NCBI GenBank assembly: GCA_902803785.1
Contig: CADCRE010000031.1
Coordinates: 1-40,352, forward strand
Source: an uncultured Erysipelotrichaceae bacterium
GTDB taxonomy: Bacteria; Bacillota_I; Bacilli_A; Erysipelotrichales; Erysipelotrichaceae
DNA: 40,352 nucleotides
Direction of reading: 5' to 3'
This document shows positions 1 to 8,665 of this stretch, piece after piece (position 1 is the stretch's first letter; the number at the start of each line of letters is the position of its first letter). Position numbers and translations under genes: made by a program. The notes under the pieces are model-generated. The model was not told the DNA's origin and searched no databases. It saw only the letters and a list, made by a program, of their open reading frames with translations.

Positions 1-24
1 ATCGCGATCCTGATGGCGGAATAA

Positions 25-52
25 TTGACAAATCCCTTTCATTGGCTATAAT
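25..52 (+). promoter_or_regulatory. Strong sigma-A promoter of the marR-exporter operon
   Basis: TTGACA (25-30) and TATAAT (47-52) both match the sigma-A consensus perfectly, with a 16-base spacer. The expected start of transcription is near base 59, just before an operator-like palindrome. The 16-base spacer is one short of the optimum. Confidence 0.85.
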
Positions 53-61
53 CTAAAACAG

Positions 62-77
62 TTAGTTTCCAAACTAA
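62..77. promoter_or_regulatory. Perfect palindrome, likely MarR operator
   Basis: TTAGTTT-CC-AAACTAA is a perfect 7-base inverted repeat around two bases. It starts about three bases after the expected transcription start and ends before the Shine-Dalgarno site (89-94) of the MarR gene. MarR proteins bind such 16-20 base palindromes as dimers, so autorepression of this operon is the natural reading. Binding by this regulator is inferred. Confidence 0.7.
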
Positions 78-98
78 TTGTTTTTATTAGGAGGATAT

Positions 99-533
99 AT
101 GGATCGCAATATCGCAAAAGAGATCTGCAGTCTGGATCACAGTATCCGCCAATATGTCTCCAACGGATACAACCCCCGGAAGATGTTCAATATGACACAG
201 CTCCAGATCCTCTTGTATCTGATGAAACATAAGGATGAGGATGTGTGCCAGAAAGATCTGGAGATCGAAACGCACCTGAAGAAGGCTTCGATCACCGGAT
301 CGATCGATTCTCTGACGGAGAAGGGGCTCGTCTATCGGGATCAGGCGGAAGGTGACCGCCGGAAGAACTACATCCGACTGACAGATCGTGTACTGAAATA
401 TACGGAAGTTTTTGAACAGAGAGAAAGGATACTGAATCGGAACATCACCGATCGCATCCCGGAAAAGGATCTCGAGGTCTTTTACAGTGTCATCGACCGG
501 ATCCGTGAGAATATCGGGGAGATCCGCTTATGA
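99..533 (+). CDS. MarR family transcriptional regulator
   Basis: A 144-residue winged-helix regulator of MarR type. The central part has the helix-turn-helix and wing pattern (QKDLEIETHLKKASITGSI, then DQAEGDRRKNYIRLT, with the D-x-R-R of the wing). The start chosen is ATG 99, because AGGAGG lies at 89-94; an upstream in-frame TTG at 78 overlaps the operator and has no ribosome site. It is first in an operon: its stop overlaps the ATG of the next gene (ATGA). MarR proteins beside heterodimeric ABC exporters usually repress them and respond to a small toxic compound or lipid. The ligand cannot be read from the sequence. Confidence 0.9.
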   Translation: MDRNIAKEICSLDHSIRQYVSNGYNPRKMFNMTQLQILLYLMKHKDEDVCQKDLEIETHLKKASITGSIDSLTEKGLVYRDQAEGDRRKNYIRLTDRVLKYTEVFEQRERILNRNITDRIPEKDLEVFYSVIDRIRENIGEIRL

Positions 534-2653
534 GACTGATCCTGAAATATCTGAAGCCTTACTGGCTTGTCGTTATCGCGGTCGTCGTCCTGACATTCTT
601 TCAGGTACAGACAGAACTGACTCTGCCTGACTATATGTCCGGGATCGTCACCAACGGGATCCAATACGGAGGGATCACGGAAGAAGTTCCGTTCGTCGTA
701 ACGGAGAAAGACATGGATCGGATCGTCCTCTTCCTGAACGATGTGAACAAAGAAAAAGTCCTTTCTTCGTTCGAAAAGGTCAACAGCGGTTCCGTTGCGT
801 CGGTCGACGGACAGCAGGTCGAATTCACTGAGGATGTCTATCTTCTGAAAGAGGAAGGAACGGAGCTGAAACAGATCCTGCAGATGCCTTTGGTATACAG
901 TTATCTTCTGGACCGAAGCGGAACGGACGTTTCACCGGAAACGGTCGATACGATAAAAGCACAGCTGAATAAAAACCTGGAAGGTCTGGAAGACAACCTC
1001 GGAAGTATGGTCCGTCTGTACCTGCAGACGCTGTACTCTCATGTGGGCGTTTCCACCCAACAGATCCAGAACAGCTACATCCTGAGTTCCGGACTGAAGA
1101 TGCTGGGGATCGCCGCATTGGGCGTCGTGATCCAACTGGCGGCGGCCTATCTTTCCACGCGTACGGCAGCGAAAGTCGCGGCGACGATGCGTAGAGATGT
1201 GTTTGAAAAGGTGGAATCGTTCTCTTCCAGTGAGTTCTCCCGCTTCTCCACTTCATCCCTGATCACCAGGACCGGAAATGATGTCACGAAGGTCCAGCAG
1301 CTGATCATGATGATGCTGAGGATGATGCTGATGTCGCCGATCATGGGTATCACCGCCGTCATCAAGGTCCTGAGATATCCGAACATCTCCTGGCTGCTGA
1401 TCGTAGCGATCGGCGTCATCATCTGTGCCATGATCGTACTGGCAGTCTTTGCCGTTCCGAAGTTTGAGGTCATCCAGAAACTGACCGACCGGATCAACTC
1501 CGTCATGCGGGAATTCCTGGACGGTATGCTGGTGATCCGAGCCTTCAATTCGCAGAAGACGGAAGAAGATAAATTTGAAGCGACGAACCGCGAACTCAGC
1601 AGGATCGACCGCTTTGTCTCCAATGTCATGAATATCATGGGTCCGGTCATGACCTTTGTCATGAATGCTCTGACGGTATCCATCACCTGGTTTGCGGCCA
1701 GACAGATCGATATCGATGCGATGACGATCGGCGATATGATGGCCTTCTCACAGTATGCGATGCATGTGGTCATGTCGTTCATGTTCGTAACGATGATGTT
1801 CTTCATGATCCCGCGTTCCCTGGTGTCGGTCAAACGTATCCGGGAGATCCTGGATACGGAGAATACGATCCTGGACAGAGAAGATCCTGTGAAACTGCCG
1901 GAAGAAAACGGAAGACTGGTCTTCGAAAACGTCGGATTCCGCTATCCAGGCGCTGAGGAAAGTGTCCTGGAAGACATCAGTTTCACTGCTGAACCGGGTG
2001 AGACAGTCGCATTCATCGGTTCGACCGGTTCCGGGAAATCCACGATCGTAAAACTGATCCCGAGACTTTTCGATGTTACGGAAGGAAGGATCAGCTACTG
2101 CGGAACGGACATTCGCGATGTATCACAGAAACAGCTTCATGAACGGATCGGTCTGGCTTCTCAGAAAGCGATCCTGTTTACCGGCGATATCCGTTCCAAT
2201 AGTGAATTCGGAAGGGAGATCTCCGAAGAAGAACTGAACGAAGCGATCCGCATCTCACAGTCGGAAAATATCATTGCGGAAAAACCGGAAGGACTTTCCG
2301 AACAGATCTCCCAGGGAGGGACCAACGTATCCGGCGGTCAGAAACAGCGTCTGTCGATCGCCAGAGCACTGGCACAGAAGAAGAACATCTATATCTTCGA
2401 TGACTGTTTCAGCGCCTTGGACTATGAGACAGACAGGAAACTGCGCAGCGCATTGAACGAAAGGATCGAGAAGACGAAGTCGACGGTCCTGATCGTCGCC
2501 CAGAGGATCTCTACGATCAAGAATGCGGACAAGATCATCGTCCTGGATAACGGAAAGATCGTAGGAGAGGGAAAGCATAAGGATCTGTTGAAGGACTGCG
2601 ATGTCTACCGTCAGATCGCCTATTCACAGCTTTCCAAGGAGGAACTTGCCTGA
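530..2653 (+). CDS. Heterodimeric ABC exporter, degenerate-site subunit (pair 1)
   Basis: A 707-residue half-transporter: six-helix membrane domain, then an ATPase domain. Walker A GSTGSGKST begins at about residue 497 and the signature VSGGQ at about 600. The Walker B segment reads IYIFDD, so Asp625 replaces the catalytic Glu, and the switch His is Gln (AQR, about 658). This is the known degenerate-site half of a heterodimeric exporter; the next gene is its partner. Unusually, about 150 residues (roughly 32-185) lie between the first two membrane helices, predicted outside the cell, which makes it over 100 residues longer than its relatives here. It overlaps the MarR gene at the start and its partner at the end (TGATG). 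Substrate unknown; drugs or lipids are typical. Confidence 0.93.
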   Translation: MRLILKYLKPYWLVVIAVVVLTFFQVQTELTLPDYMSGIVTNGIQYGGITEEVPFVVTEKDMDRIVLFLNDVNKEKVLSSFEKVNSGSVASVDGQQVEFTEDVYLLKEEGTELKQILQMPLVYSYLLDRSGTDVSPETVDTIKAQLNKNLEGLEDNLGSMVRLYLQTLYSHVGVSTQQIQNSYILSSGLKMLGIAALGVVIQLAAAYLSTRTAAKVAATMRRDVFEKVESFSSSEFSRFSTSSLITRTGNDVTKVQQLIMMMLRMMLMSPIMGITAVIKVLRYPNISWLLIVAIGVIICAMIVLAVFAVPKFEVIQKLTDRINSVMREFLDGMLVIRAFNSQKTEEDKFEATNRELSRIDRFVSNVMNIMGPVMTFVMNALTVSITWFAARQIDIDAMTIGDMMAFSQYAMHVVMSFMFVTMMFFMIPRSLVSVKRIREILDTENTILDREDPVKLPEENGRLVFENVGFRYPGAEESVLEDISFTAEPGETVAFIGSTGSGKSTIVKLIPRLFDVTEGRISYCGTDIRDVSQKQLHERIGLASQKAILFTGDIRSNSEFGREISEEELNEAIRISQSENIIAEKPEGLSEQISQGGTNVSGGQKQRLSIARALAQKKNIYIFDDCFSALDYETDRKLRSALNERIEKTKSTVLIVAQRISTIKNADKIIVLDNGKIVGEGKHKDLLKDCDVYRQIAYSQLSKEELA

Positions 2654-4461
2654 TGCCGCCGCAGAGACTTGTTGAAAAACCAAAGAATTTCAGAGGAACT
2701 CTGAAACAGCTGACAGGCTATGTCAGACCATACTACGGAAGGATCGTCCTTTCCTTGATCCTGATGATCATCTCTACGGTCATGTGTATCTACGGACCGC
2801 GTCTGATCGGCAATGTGACGACGATGATCTCTCAGGGCATCCTTTCCAAATACAATGGAGGGGAAGGGATCGATTTTGTGACGATCGGAAAGCTGATCAA
2901 AACGATCCTGATCATCTATGGTGTCAGTGCGCTGATCGACTATACGGTCAATGCCCTGCATGTGAATATTGCAGTAGATATCTCCTACAAACTCAGAGAC
3001 GACATCTCCCGCAAGATCAACCGTCTGCCTCTGTCCTACTTCGACACACAGACACACGGTGATGTCCTGTCCAGAGTGACAAACGATGTCGACAACATCT
3101 CCAACAACCTCACCGGAACGGTATCCCAGATCCTGAACTCTCTGGTGAATATCGTCGGTGTACTGGCGATGATGCTGGCGATCTCCTGGAAGCTGACGGC
3201 GATCTCGCTGATCGTCATCCCGCTCTCCGGTGTCATTGCGGCACTGACCGTCAAAAAATCCCAGAAACATTTCCGCGACCATTCCAGCTATCTCGGAAAG
3301 ATCAACGGGCATGTCGAAGAGATGTATTCCGGTCACCTGCTGGTAAAGACCTACAATTATGAAGACAGATCCATTCAGCGTTTCGATGAGATGAACGAAA
3401 AGCTGTATGAGGCCGCCTATAAGTCCCAGTTCTATTCTTCCATCATGCATCCGCTCACCGGCTTCCTGCAGAACGTCGGATATGTGGCGGTATGTCTGAT
3501 CGGGGGATTTGAAGTCATCAACGGTCGGATGGCCATCGGTGACATCCAGTCCTTTACAACCTATGTGCGCCGTCTTCAGCAGCCGATCTCTTCGATCGCA
3601 CAGCTGATGAACACCGTCCAGACGATGGTGGCAGCTGCGGAAAGGGTCTTCGCCTTACTGAATGAAACAGAAGAAGTGAAGGATACAGACGATCCGGTCA
3701 GTATCTATGATGAAAAAGGAAACATTCAGATCCGGGGGAACGTCACGTTTGAGAACGTCCGTTTCGGTTATACACCGGACAATATCGTCATCAACGATTT
3801 CTCGATGTATGTAGCACCGGGCAAGGATGTCGCGATCGTCGGTCCGACGGGTGCAGGAAAGACGACATTGGTCAAACTGCTGATGCGTTTCTACGAACTC
3901 AACGGCGGAACGATCTACGTGGATTTTCATAACATCAACGACTACAAGCGAGAAGACCTGCGTTCCATCTTCGGAATGGTGCTTCAGGATGCCTGGCTCT
4001 TCGAAGGAACGATCCGTGACAATATCCGTTTCGGCAAGCCGGATGCGACAGACGAAGAGATCTACAGAGCCTGCCGTCTGGCACATGTCGACCGTTTCAT
4101 CAAGACACTGGAAAACGGATACGATACGGTCATCTCCGAAGAGACGAGCGGTATCTCTCAGGGCCAGAAACAGCTTCTGACGATCGCCAGGGCATTCCTG
4201 AAAGATCCGAAGATCCTGATCCTGGACGAAGCGACTTCTTCAGTCGATACCCGTACGGAACAGCTGATCCAGGATTCCATGGAAGAACTGCGCAAGGGAA
4301 GGACGGCCTTTACGATCGCACACCGTCTCTCCACCATCCGCAACGCGGACATCATCATCGTTCTGGACAAGGGCGATGTCGTGGAAGTCGGAGATCACGA
4401 ACAGCTCATGGAGAAAAAGGGATTCTATTACCGTCTCTACAACTCTCAGTTCGAGCAATAG
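2653..4461 (+). CDS. Heterodimeric ABC exporter, catalytic subunit (pair 1)
   Basis: A 602-residue half-transporter and partner of the preceding gene, whose stop it overlaps. The membrane domain fills about residues 1-330. The ATPase domain has Walker A GPTGAGKTT (about 397), Walker B ILILDE with catalytic Glu526, and switch His557. Its signature is altered to SQGQ (about 502), whereas the partner has SGGQ. In the dimer, one ATP site thus combines the good Walker motifs here with the partner's good signature and should hydrolyse ATP. The other combines the partner's Asp with SQGQ and should mostly bind ATP. This matches the TM287/288 type. A terminator-like hairpin follows. Confidence 0.93.
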   Translation: MPPQRLVEKPKNFRGTLKQLTGYVRPYYGRIVLSLILMIISTVMCIYGPRLIGNVTTMISQGILSKYNGGEGIDFVTIGKLIKTILIIYGVSALIDYTVNALHVNIAVDISYKLRDDISRKINRLPLSYFDTQTHGDVLSRVTNDVDNISNNLTGTVSQILNSLVNIVGVLAMMLAISWKLTAISLIVIPLSGVIAALTVKKSQKHFRDHSSYLGKINGHVEEMYSGHLLVKTYNYEDRSIQRFDEMNEKLYEAAYKSQFYSSIMHPLTGFLQNVGYVAVCLIGGFEVINGRMAIGDIQSFTTYVRRLQQPISSIAQLMNTVQTMVAAAERVFALLNETEEVKDTDDPVSIYDEKGNIQIRGNVTFENVRFGYTPDNIVINDFSMYVAPGKDVAIVGPTGAGKTTLVKLLMRFYELNGGTIYVDFHNINDYKREDLRSIFGMVLQDAWLFEGTIRDNIRFGKPDATDEEIYRACRLAHVDRFIKTLENGYDTVISEETSGISQGQKQLLTIARAFLKDPKILILDEATSSVDTRTEQLIQDSMEELRKGRTAFTIAHRLSTIRNADIIIVLDKGDVVEVGDHEQLMEKKGFYYRLYNSQFEQ

Positions 4462-4462
4462 A

Positions 4463-4508
4463 TTGAAAACAGTATAAGTTTACAAGTATAATGAAAAAGC
4501 CATATAAT
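4463..4508 (+). promoter_or_regulatory. Two possible overlapping promoters for exporter pair 2
   Basis: TTGAAA (4463-4468), 18 bases, then TATAAT (4487-4492); and TTTACA (4479-4484), 18 bases, then TATAAT (4503-4508). The second -10 lies inside the hairpin at 4493-4519. Either would start RNA 10-27 bases before the next ATG. These are by-eye matches. Confidence 0.5.
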
Positions 4509-4519
4509 ATGGCTTTTTC
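4493..4519. terminator. Hairpin terminator between exporter pairs 1 and 2
   Basis: A 12-base stem (GAAAAAGCCATA / TATGGCTTTTTC) with a three-base loop, an A-run on one side and a T-run on the other. It could stop RNA from pair 1. The stem is AT-rich, so termination may be partial, leaving some read-through into pair 2. Confidence 0.65.
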
Positions 4520-4525
4520 TGAGCT

Positions 4526-6304
4526 ATGAAGAAGAGTAAGACACTGTTCAGCTACTATCTGAAATACTCCGGATTCTTCCTGATCGGGATCCTTGCGAAC
4601 ATCGCGGTGGATTTTGCCCAGACTTTCGTTCCGGAGTTTTTGGGTACGATCGTGGAAATCGTTTCCAATCAGGACAGCGTCACCGTCACGGATATCGCGG
4701 GCATCCTGCGCCAGCTGATCACGATCGCCTTTATACTCCTGGTCGGGAGAGCCTTACTGCGTTTTGCGATCTTCCGGGCTTCCGGCAGGATCGAAGCCGA
4801 TCTCCGTCATGAAATGTTCCTGAAGGCGGAACGTCTTTCTCAGCGCTACTACCATGAAAACAAGATCGGTACGATCATGTCCTGGTTCTCTTCCGATGTA
4901 GAGGCAGTCGAAGAATTCGTCGGATGGGGAACGATCATGAGCGTCGATGCGGTGTTCCTTTCTGCCGTCTCGATCTGGAAGATGTTCCGTCTCGATCCGA
5001 TCATGACCGGGATCGCCGTATTGCCGATGCTGGCACTGATCATCTGGGGCAACCGTGTCGAGAAGATCATGTCCGATAAATGGGATGAGAGACAGAAACA
5101 GTTCGACCGTCTCTATGACTTCACACAGGAGACCTTTACCGGGATCCGGGTCATCAAGGCTTTCGTCAAGGAAGCGCAGGAACTCAAGGCCTTCTCTAAG
5201 GTCGCGAAGGAAAACAGCGACAAGAATCTGGAATTCGCACGGATGTCCATCCGCTTCGATGTCGCGATCGAGATGATCATCGGCATTACCATCTCTCTTC
5301 TGATGGGCGTGGGAGCCTATTTCGTCTATCGTACGGCGATCAGTGATCCGATCGTTATATTCGGTCATACCGTCCTTCTGACGGCTGGAAAACTGACGAC
5401 CTTCGTCGGTTATGTGGATACTCTGATCTGGCCGATGATCGCGATGGGTCAGATCCTGCAGATGTATTCCCGCTGCCGGACTTCTTCCGCACGTATCTGG
5501 GCTTTCCTGGATCAGGAAGAGGAGATCCATAACAGCGAGAATGCGGTCAAACTGGATGACTGCAAGGGAAAGATCACTTTCAGGGATTTCTCTTTCGCCT
5601 ATCCGGACGGAGACACCCATTCCTTGAAGAACGTCTCTTTTGAGATACAGCCGGGTGAGATGGTCGGTCTGGTCGGAAAGATCGGTTCCGGAAAGACGAC
5701 CCTGGTCAATTCCTTGCTGCGCCTATACAACATCGAACGGGGAAAGATCTTCGTGGATGACATCGATCTGATGGATATCGATATCGCCAGTCTGAGAGAG
5801 GCGATCGCCTATGTGCCGCAGGACAACTTCCTGTTCTCCGACAATATTCGCAACAACATCTCCTTCTCCAACAACAAGGCCGACATGTCCGAGATCCGCA
5901 ATGCGGCGAAATTCGCGGACGTGGATGACAATATCCTCGGTTTCTCCGAAGGATATGAAACAGTGACCGGAGAAAGAGGCGTGACCCTTTCCGGCGGTCA
6001 GAAACAGCGTATCTCGATCGCCCGCGCCTATATGAAGAATGCGCCGATCATGATCATGGACGATTCTGTTTCGGCTGTCGATATGAAGACGGAAGAGACG
6101 ATCCTGAACAACATCAATGAAAAACGTCATGGGAAGACGACGATCATCATCGCTTCCCGTGTCTCCACGGTAGCCCACATGGACAAGATCCTGGTACTGA
6201 AGGACGGCTGTGTGGAGGCTTTCGATACCCCTGCGAGATTGCTGGAAACATCTCCGACCTATCAGAAGATGGTCTTCCTGCAGAAACTGGAGAGTGAACT
6301 GTAA
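4526..6304 (+). CDS. Heterodimeric ABC exporter, degenerate-site subunit (pair 2)
   Basis: A 592-residue half-transporter. Walker A GKIGSGKTT starts at about residue 384 and signature LSGGQ at about 488. Walker B ends MIMDD, so Asp513 stands for the catalytic Glu, and the switch His is Ser544 (ASR). This marks the degenerate-site half; the partner starts two bases after its stop. No Shine-Dalgarno site precedes ATG 4526: the upstream bases are TTTTTCTGAGCT. The start fits homology at the first membrane helix, so translation may use a short or leaderless message. Substrate unknown. Confidence 0.92.
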   Translation: MKKSKTLFSYYLKYSGFFLIGILANIAVDFAQTFVPEFLGTIVEIVSNQDSVTVTDIAGILRQLITIAFILLVGRALLRFAIFRASGRIEADLRHEMFLKAERLSQRYYHENKIGTIMSWFSSDVEAVEEFVGWGTIMSVDAVFLSAVSIWKMFRLDPIMTGIAVLPMLALIIWGNRVEKIMSDKWDERQKQFDRLYDFTQETFTGIRVIKAFVKEAQELKAFSKVAKENSDKNLEFARMSIRFDVAIEMIIGITISLLMGVGAYFVYRTAISDPIVIFGHTVLLTAGKLTTFVGYVDTLIWPMIAMGQILQMYSRCRTSSARIWAFLDQEEEIHNSENAVKLDDCKGKITFRDFSFAYPDGDTHSLKNVSFEIQPGEMVGLVGKIGSGKTTLVNSLLRLYNIERGKIFVDDIDLMDIDIASLREAIAYVPQDNFLFSDNIRNNISFSNNKADMSEIRNAAKFADVDDNILGFSEGYETVTGERGVTLSGGQKQRISIARAYMKNAPIMIMDDSVSAVDMKTEETILNNINEKRHGKTTIIIASRVSTVAHMDKILVLKDGCVEAFDTPARLLETSPTYQKMVFLQKLESEL

Positions 6305-6306
6305 CG

Positions 6307-8067
6307 ATGAATGAAGAACTCGAAAAACTGAAAGGCGACCATAAGCTGCCTCTGGGTGTCATCATTCGAAGGACACTCAAGTATATCCGTACCGAGATGG
6401 GTGGTTTCATCCTGTCTTTGGTATTGCTTGCAGTGAACGTCTTCCTCGACAGCATCTCTCCGCTATTCACGAGCCGGATCACCGATGAACTGGTCCGGGA
6501 CAGTATCAATATCAAACTGATCCTGAACCTGGCGATCCTTTCCTTCGTGATCATGTGTATCAATCAGCTCTTCCTGTATCTGGAATCGGTCATCCTGCAG
6601 AACTGCGGACAGCGTATCATCTACCGTCTGCGCAATGAGATCTTTGAACACATCGAAAACATGTCGCTCAATCAGTTCAATGAGATGCCGGTAGGATCTC
6701 TGGTCACCAGAGTCACTTCCTACACCGCATCCATGTCAGATCTGTTTACAGGCGTTCTGGTCCGTATCCTGAGGGATATGACGACTCTGGTCAGCGTCTA
6801 TGTGATCATGTTCTTCATCTCGCCGTCACTGTCTTTCTCGATGCTGGGAGTCATCGCGATCGTCTTTGTGATCTCCTTCGTCTTCTCCAAGACGGTCCGC
6901 AAGATCTTCCGGGAAGAGAGGGCATGTATCTCTGATATCAATACCTTCCTGTCGGAAAACCTGGCGGGGATGAAACTGACGCAGATCTTCAATCAGGAAA
7001 AGACGAAGGATGAACAGTTCATCGAAAAGAACGAGAAACTGCGGAACCAGCGATTCAACGTCACCAAGGCCTTCGGCATCTACCGTCCGCTGATCTCCTT
7101 CATCTACAACTGTTCGATCGCATTATGTTTCCTGCAGGGGATCCGTTTCGGACTCTCGGCAGGTGAGATCGTCGCTTTCTATATGTATCTCTCCAAGTTC
7201 TTCAATCCGATCCAGAATCTGGCCGATCAGCTCAATGCGCTGCAGAAGGCACTGACGGCATCCGAGAGGATCTTCAATCTTCTGGATGTGAAACCGGATG
7301 TCCTGGACAAGCCGGATGCGATCGAGATCGAGGAATTCAAAGGAAAGATCGAATTCAGGAATGTCTGGTTTGCGTATAAGGATGAGAACTGGATCCTGAA
7401 GGACGTTTCCTTCGTGATCGATCCAAAACAGACCTGCGCCTTTGTCGGAGCGACCGGTGCAGGAAAGACGACGATCCTGTCTCTGATCGTCCGTAACTAT
7501 GAAGTCCAGAAGGGAGAGATCCTGATCGACGATATCAACATCAACGATATCAAGATCTCCTCACTCCGAAAGGCCGTCGGTCAGATGTTGCAGGACGTCT
7601 TCCTGTTCTCAGGCACGATCGCCGATAACGTTACCCTCCATGACGATTCCTTTACTGAGGAAGAGATCGATGAGGCATGTCACTACGTGAACGCGGACAG
7701 CTTCATCAGCAAACTGCCGAAAGGCATCAATGAAGAACTGATCGAAAAGGGTGAGAACCTCTCTCAGGGTCAGCGTCAACTGTTGTCGTTTGCGAGAACG
7801 GTCATCCATAAACCGCAGATCCTGATCCTGGATGAAGCGACCGCAAACATCGATACGGAAACGGAAGTCCTCATTCAGCAGTCTCTGGAAAAGATGAAGA
7901 GTATCGGCACGATGCTGGTAGTGGCACACAGGCTGTCTACGATCCAGCATGCGGATCAGATCATCGTCTTACAGAACGGTGAGATCGTCGAGAGGGGAAA
8001 TCATCAGCAGCTTCTGAAAAACAGAGGCTACTACTACAAACTGTATCAGCTGCAATTTGAGAACTAA
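6307..8067 (+). CDS. Heterodimeric ABC exporter, catalytic subunit (pair 2)
   Basis: A 586-residue half-transporter and partner of the preceding gene. The ATPase domain has Walker A GATGAGKTT (about residue 381), altered signature LSQGQ (about 485), Walker B ILILDE with Glu510, and switch His541. The good Walker motifs with an altered signature mirror the second subunit of pair 1. Being so close to the upstream stop, it is probably translated by coupling. A strong hairpin follows. Whether the MarR protein also controls this pair depends on read-through at 4493-4519. Confidence 0.92.
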   Translation: MNEELEKLKGDHKLPLGVIIRRTLKYIRTEMGGFILSLVLLAVNVFLDSISPLFTSRITDELVRDSINIKLILNLAILSFVIMCINQLFLYLESVILQNCGQRIIYRLRNEIFEHIENMSLNQFNEMPVGSLVTRVTSYTASMSDLFTGVLVRILRDMTTLVSVYVIMFFISPSLSFSMLGVIAIVFVISFVFSKTVRKIFREERACISDINTFLSENLAGMKLTQIFNQEKTKDEQFIEKNEKLRNQRFNVTKAFGIYRPLISFIYNCSIALCFLQGIRFGLSAGEIVAFYMYLSKFFNPIQNLADQLNALQKALTASERIFNLLDVKPDVLDKPDAIEIEEFKGKIEFRNVWFAYKDENWILKDVSFVIDPKQTCAFVGATGAGKTTILSLIVRNYEVQKGEILIDDININDIKISSLRKAVGQMLQDVFLFSGTIADNVTLHDDSFTEEEIDEACHYVNADSFISKLPKGINEELIEKGENLSQGQRQLLSFARTVIHKPQILILDEATANIDTETEVLIQQSLEKMKSIGTMLVVAHRLSTIQHADQIIVLQNGEIVERGNHQQLLKNRGYYYKLYQLQFEN

Positions 8068-8076
8068 AAAAGAAAA

Positions 8077-8099
8077 AACGATCCCGGAAAGGGATCGTT
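8077..8099. terminator. Bidirectional terminator
   Basis: AACGATCCC, five-base loop GGAAA, GGGATCGTT: a perfect nine-base stem between converging genes. On the minus strand it is followed by a run of six T, so it is strongest for the cyclophilin gene; on the plus strand the tail is TTCTTC. Confidence 0.85.
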
Positions 8100-8104
8100 C
8101 TTCA

Positions 8105-8587
8105 TTATAGTACTTCGATCGTTCTGATCGTCTGCGGTTCCAGCGGTTTATCGCGGAAATCCGTTCTGACCGACGCGATCTCATCGATGACATCCAGACC
8201 GTCGATGACTTTTCCGAAGGCGGCATACTGTCCGTCCAGATGCGGTGCATCCTGATGCATAATAAAGAACTGTGAGGATGCGGAATTCGGGTCCATCGTT
8301 CTGGCCATGGAGAGGACACCGCGGGTATGTTTCAGTTCATTGACGAAACCGTTGGAGAGGAATTCACCCTTGATCTTCTTTTCGGATCCGCCCATTCCCG
8401 TTCCGGTCGGATCGCCGCCCTGGATCATGAATCCTTTGATGACTCTGTGAAAGATGATCCCGTCATAGAACTTCCGGTCGATCAGATCCAGAAAGTTTGC
8501 GACAGTCTCCGGAGCGACTTCCGGATACAGTTCGGCCGTCATTTCCCTGCCATTTTCCATAATGATCCTGATTTTCTTAATTTCCAT
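8105..8587 (-). CDS. Peptidyl-prolyl cis-trans isomerase, cyclophilin type
   Basis: A 160-residue single-domain cyclophilin with no signal peptide, so cytoplasmic. Family hallmarks are FHRVIKGFMIQGGDPTGTG (catalytic Arg in FHR), the SQFFIM strand and LDGQYAAFGKV. It interconverts cis and trans proline bonds during protein folding. On the minus strand, AGAGGT lies shortly before the ATG at 8587, supporting this start. It is a single gene, divergent from glutamate dehydrogenase across a 78-base AT-rich gap, and ends in the shared terminator. Confidence 0.95.
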   Translation of the reverse strand: MEIKKIRIIMENGREMTAELYPEVAPETVANFLDLIDRKFYDGIIFHRVIKGFMIQGGDPTGTGMGGSEKKIKGEFLSNGFVNELKHTRGVLSMARTMDPNSASSQFFIMHQDAPHLDGQYAAFGKVIDGLDVIDEIASVRTDFRDKPLEPQTIRTIEVL

Positions 8588-8626
8588 AATTTACCTCTTA
8601 TTTTATTTTATTTTAGCATTTCAAGT

Positions 8627-8632
8627 TATAAT
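8627..8632 (+). promoter_or_regulatory. Possible -10 box of glutamate dehydrogenase
   Basis: TATAAT lies 33 bases before the ATG. No convincing -35 box is present at the right distance in the AT-rich stretch upstream. Confidence 0.45.
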
Positions 8633-8665
8633 GAAATTGTAGAGATTATTAAAGAGGGATAATGA

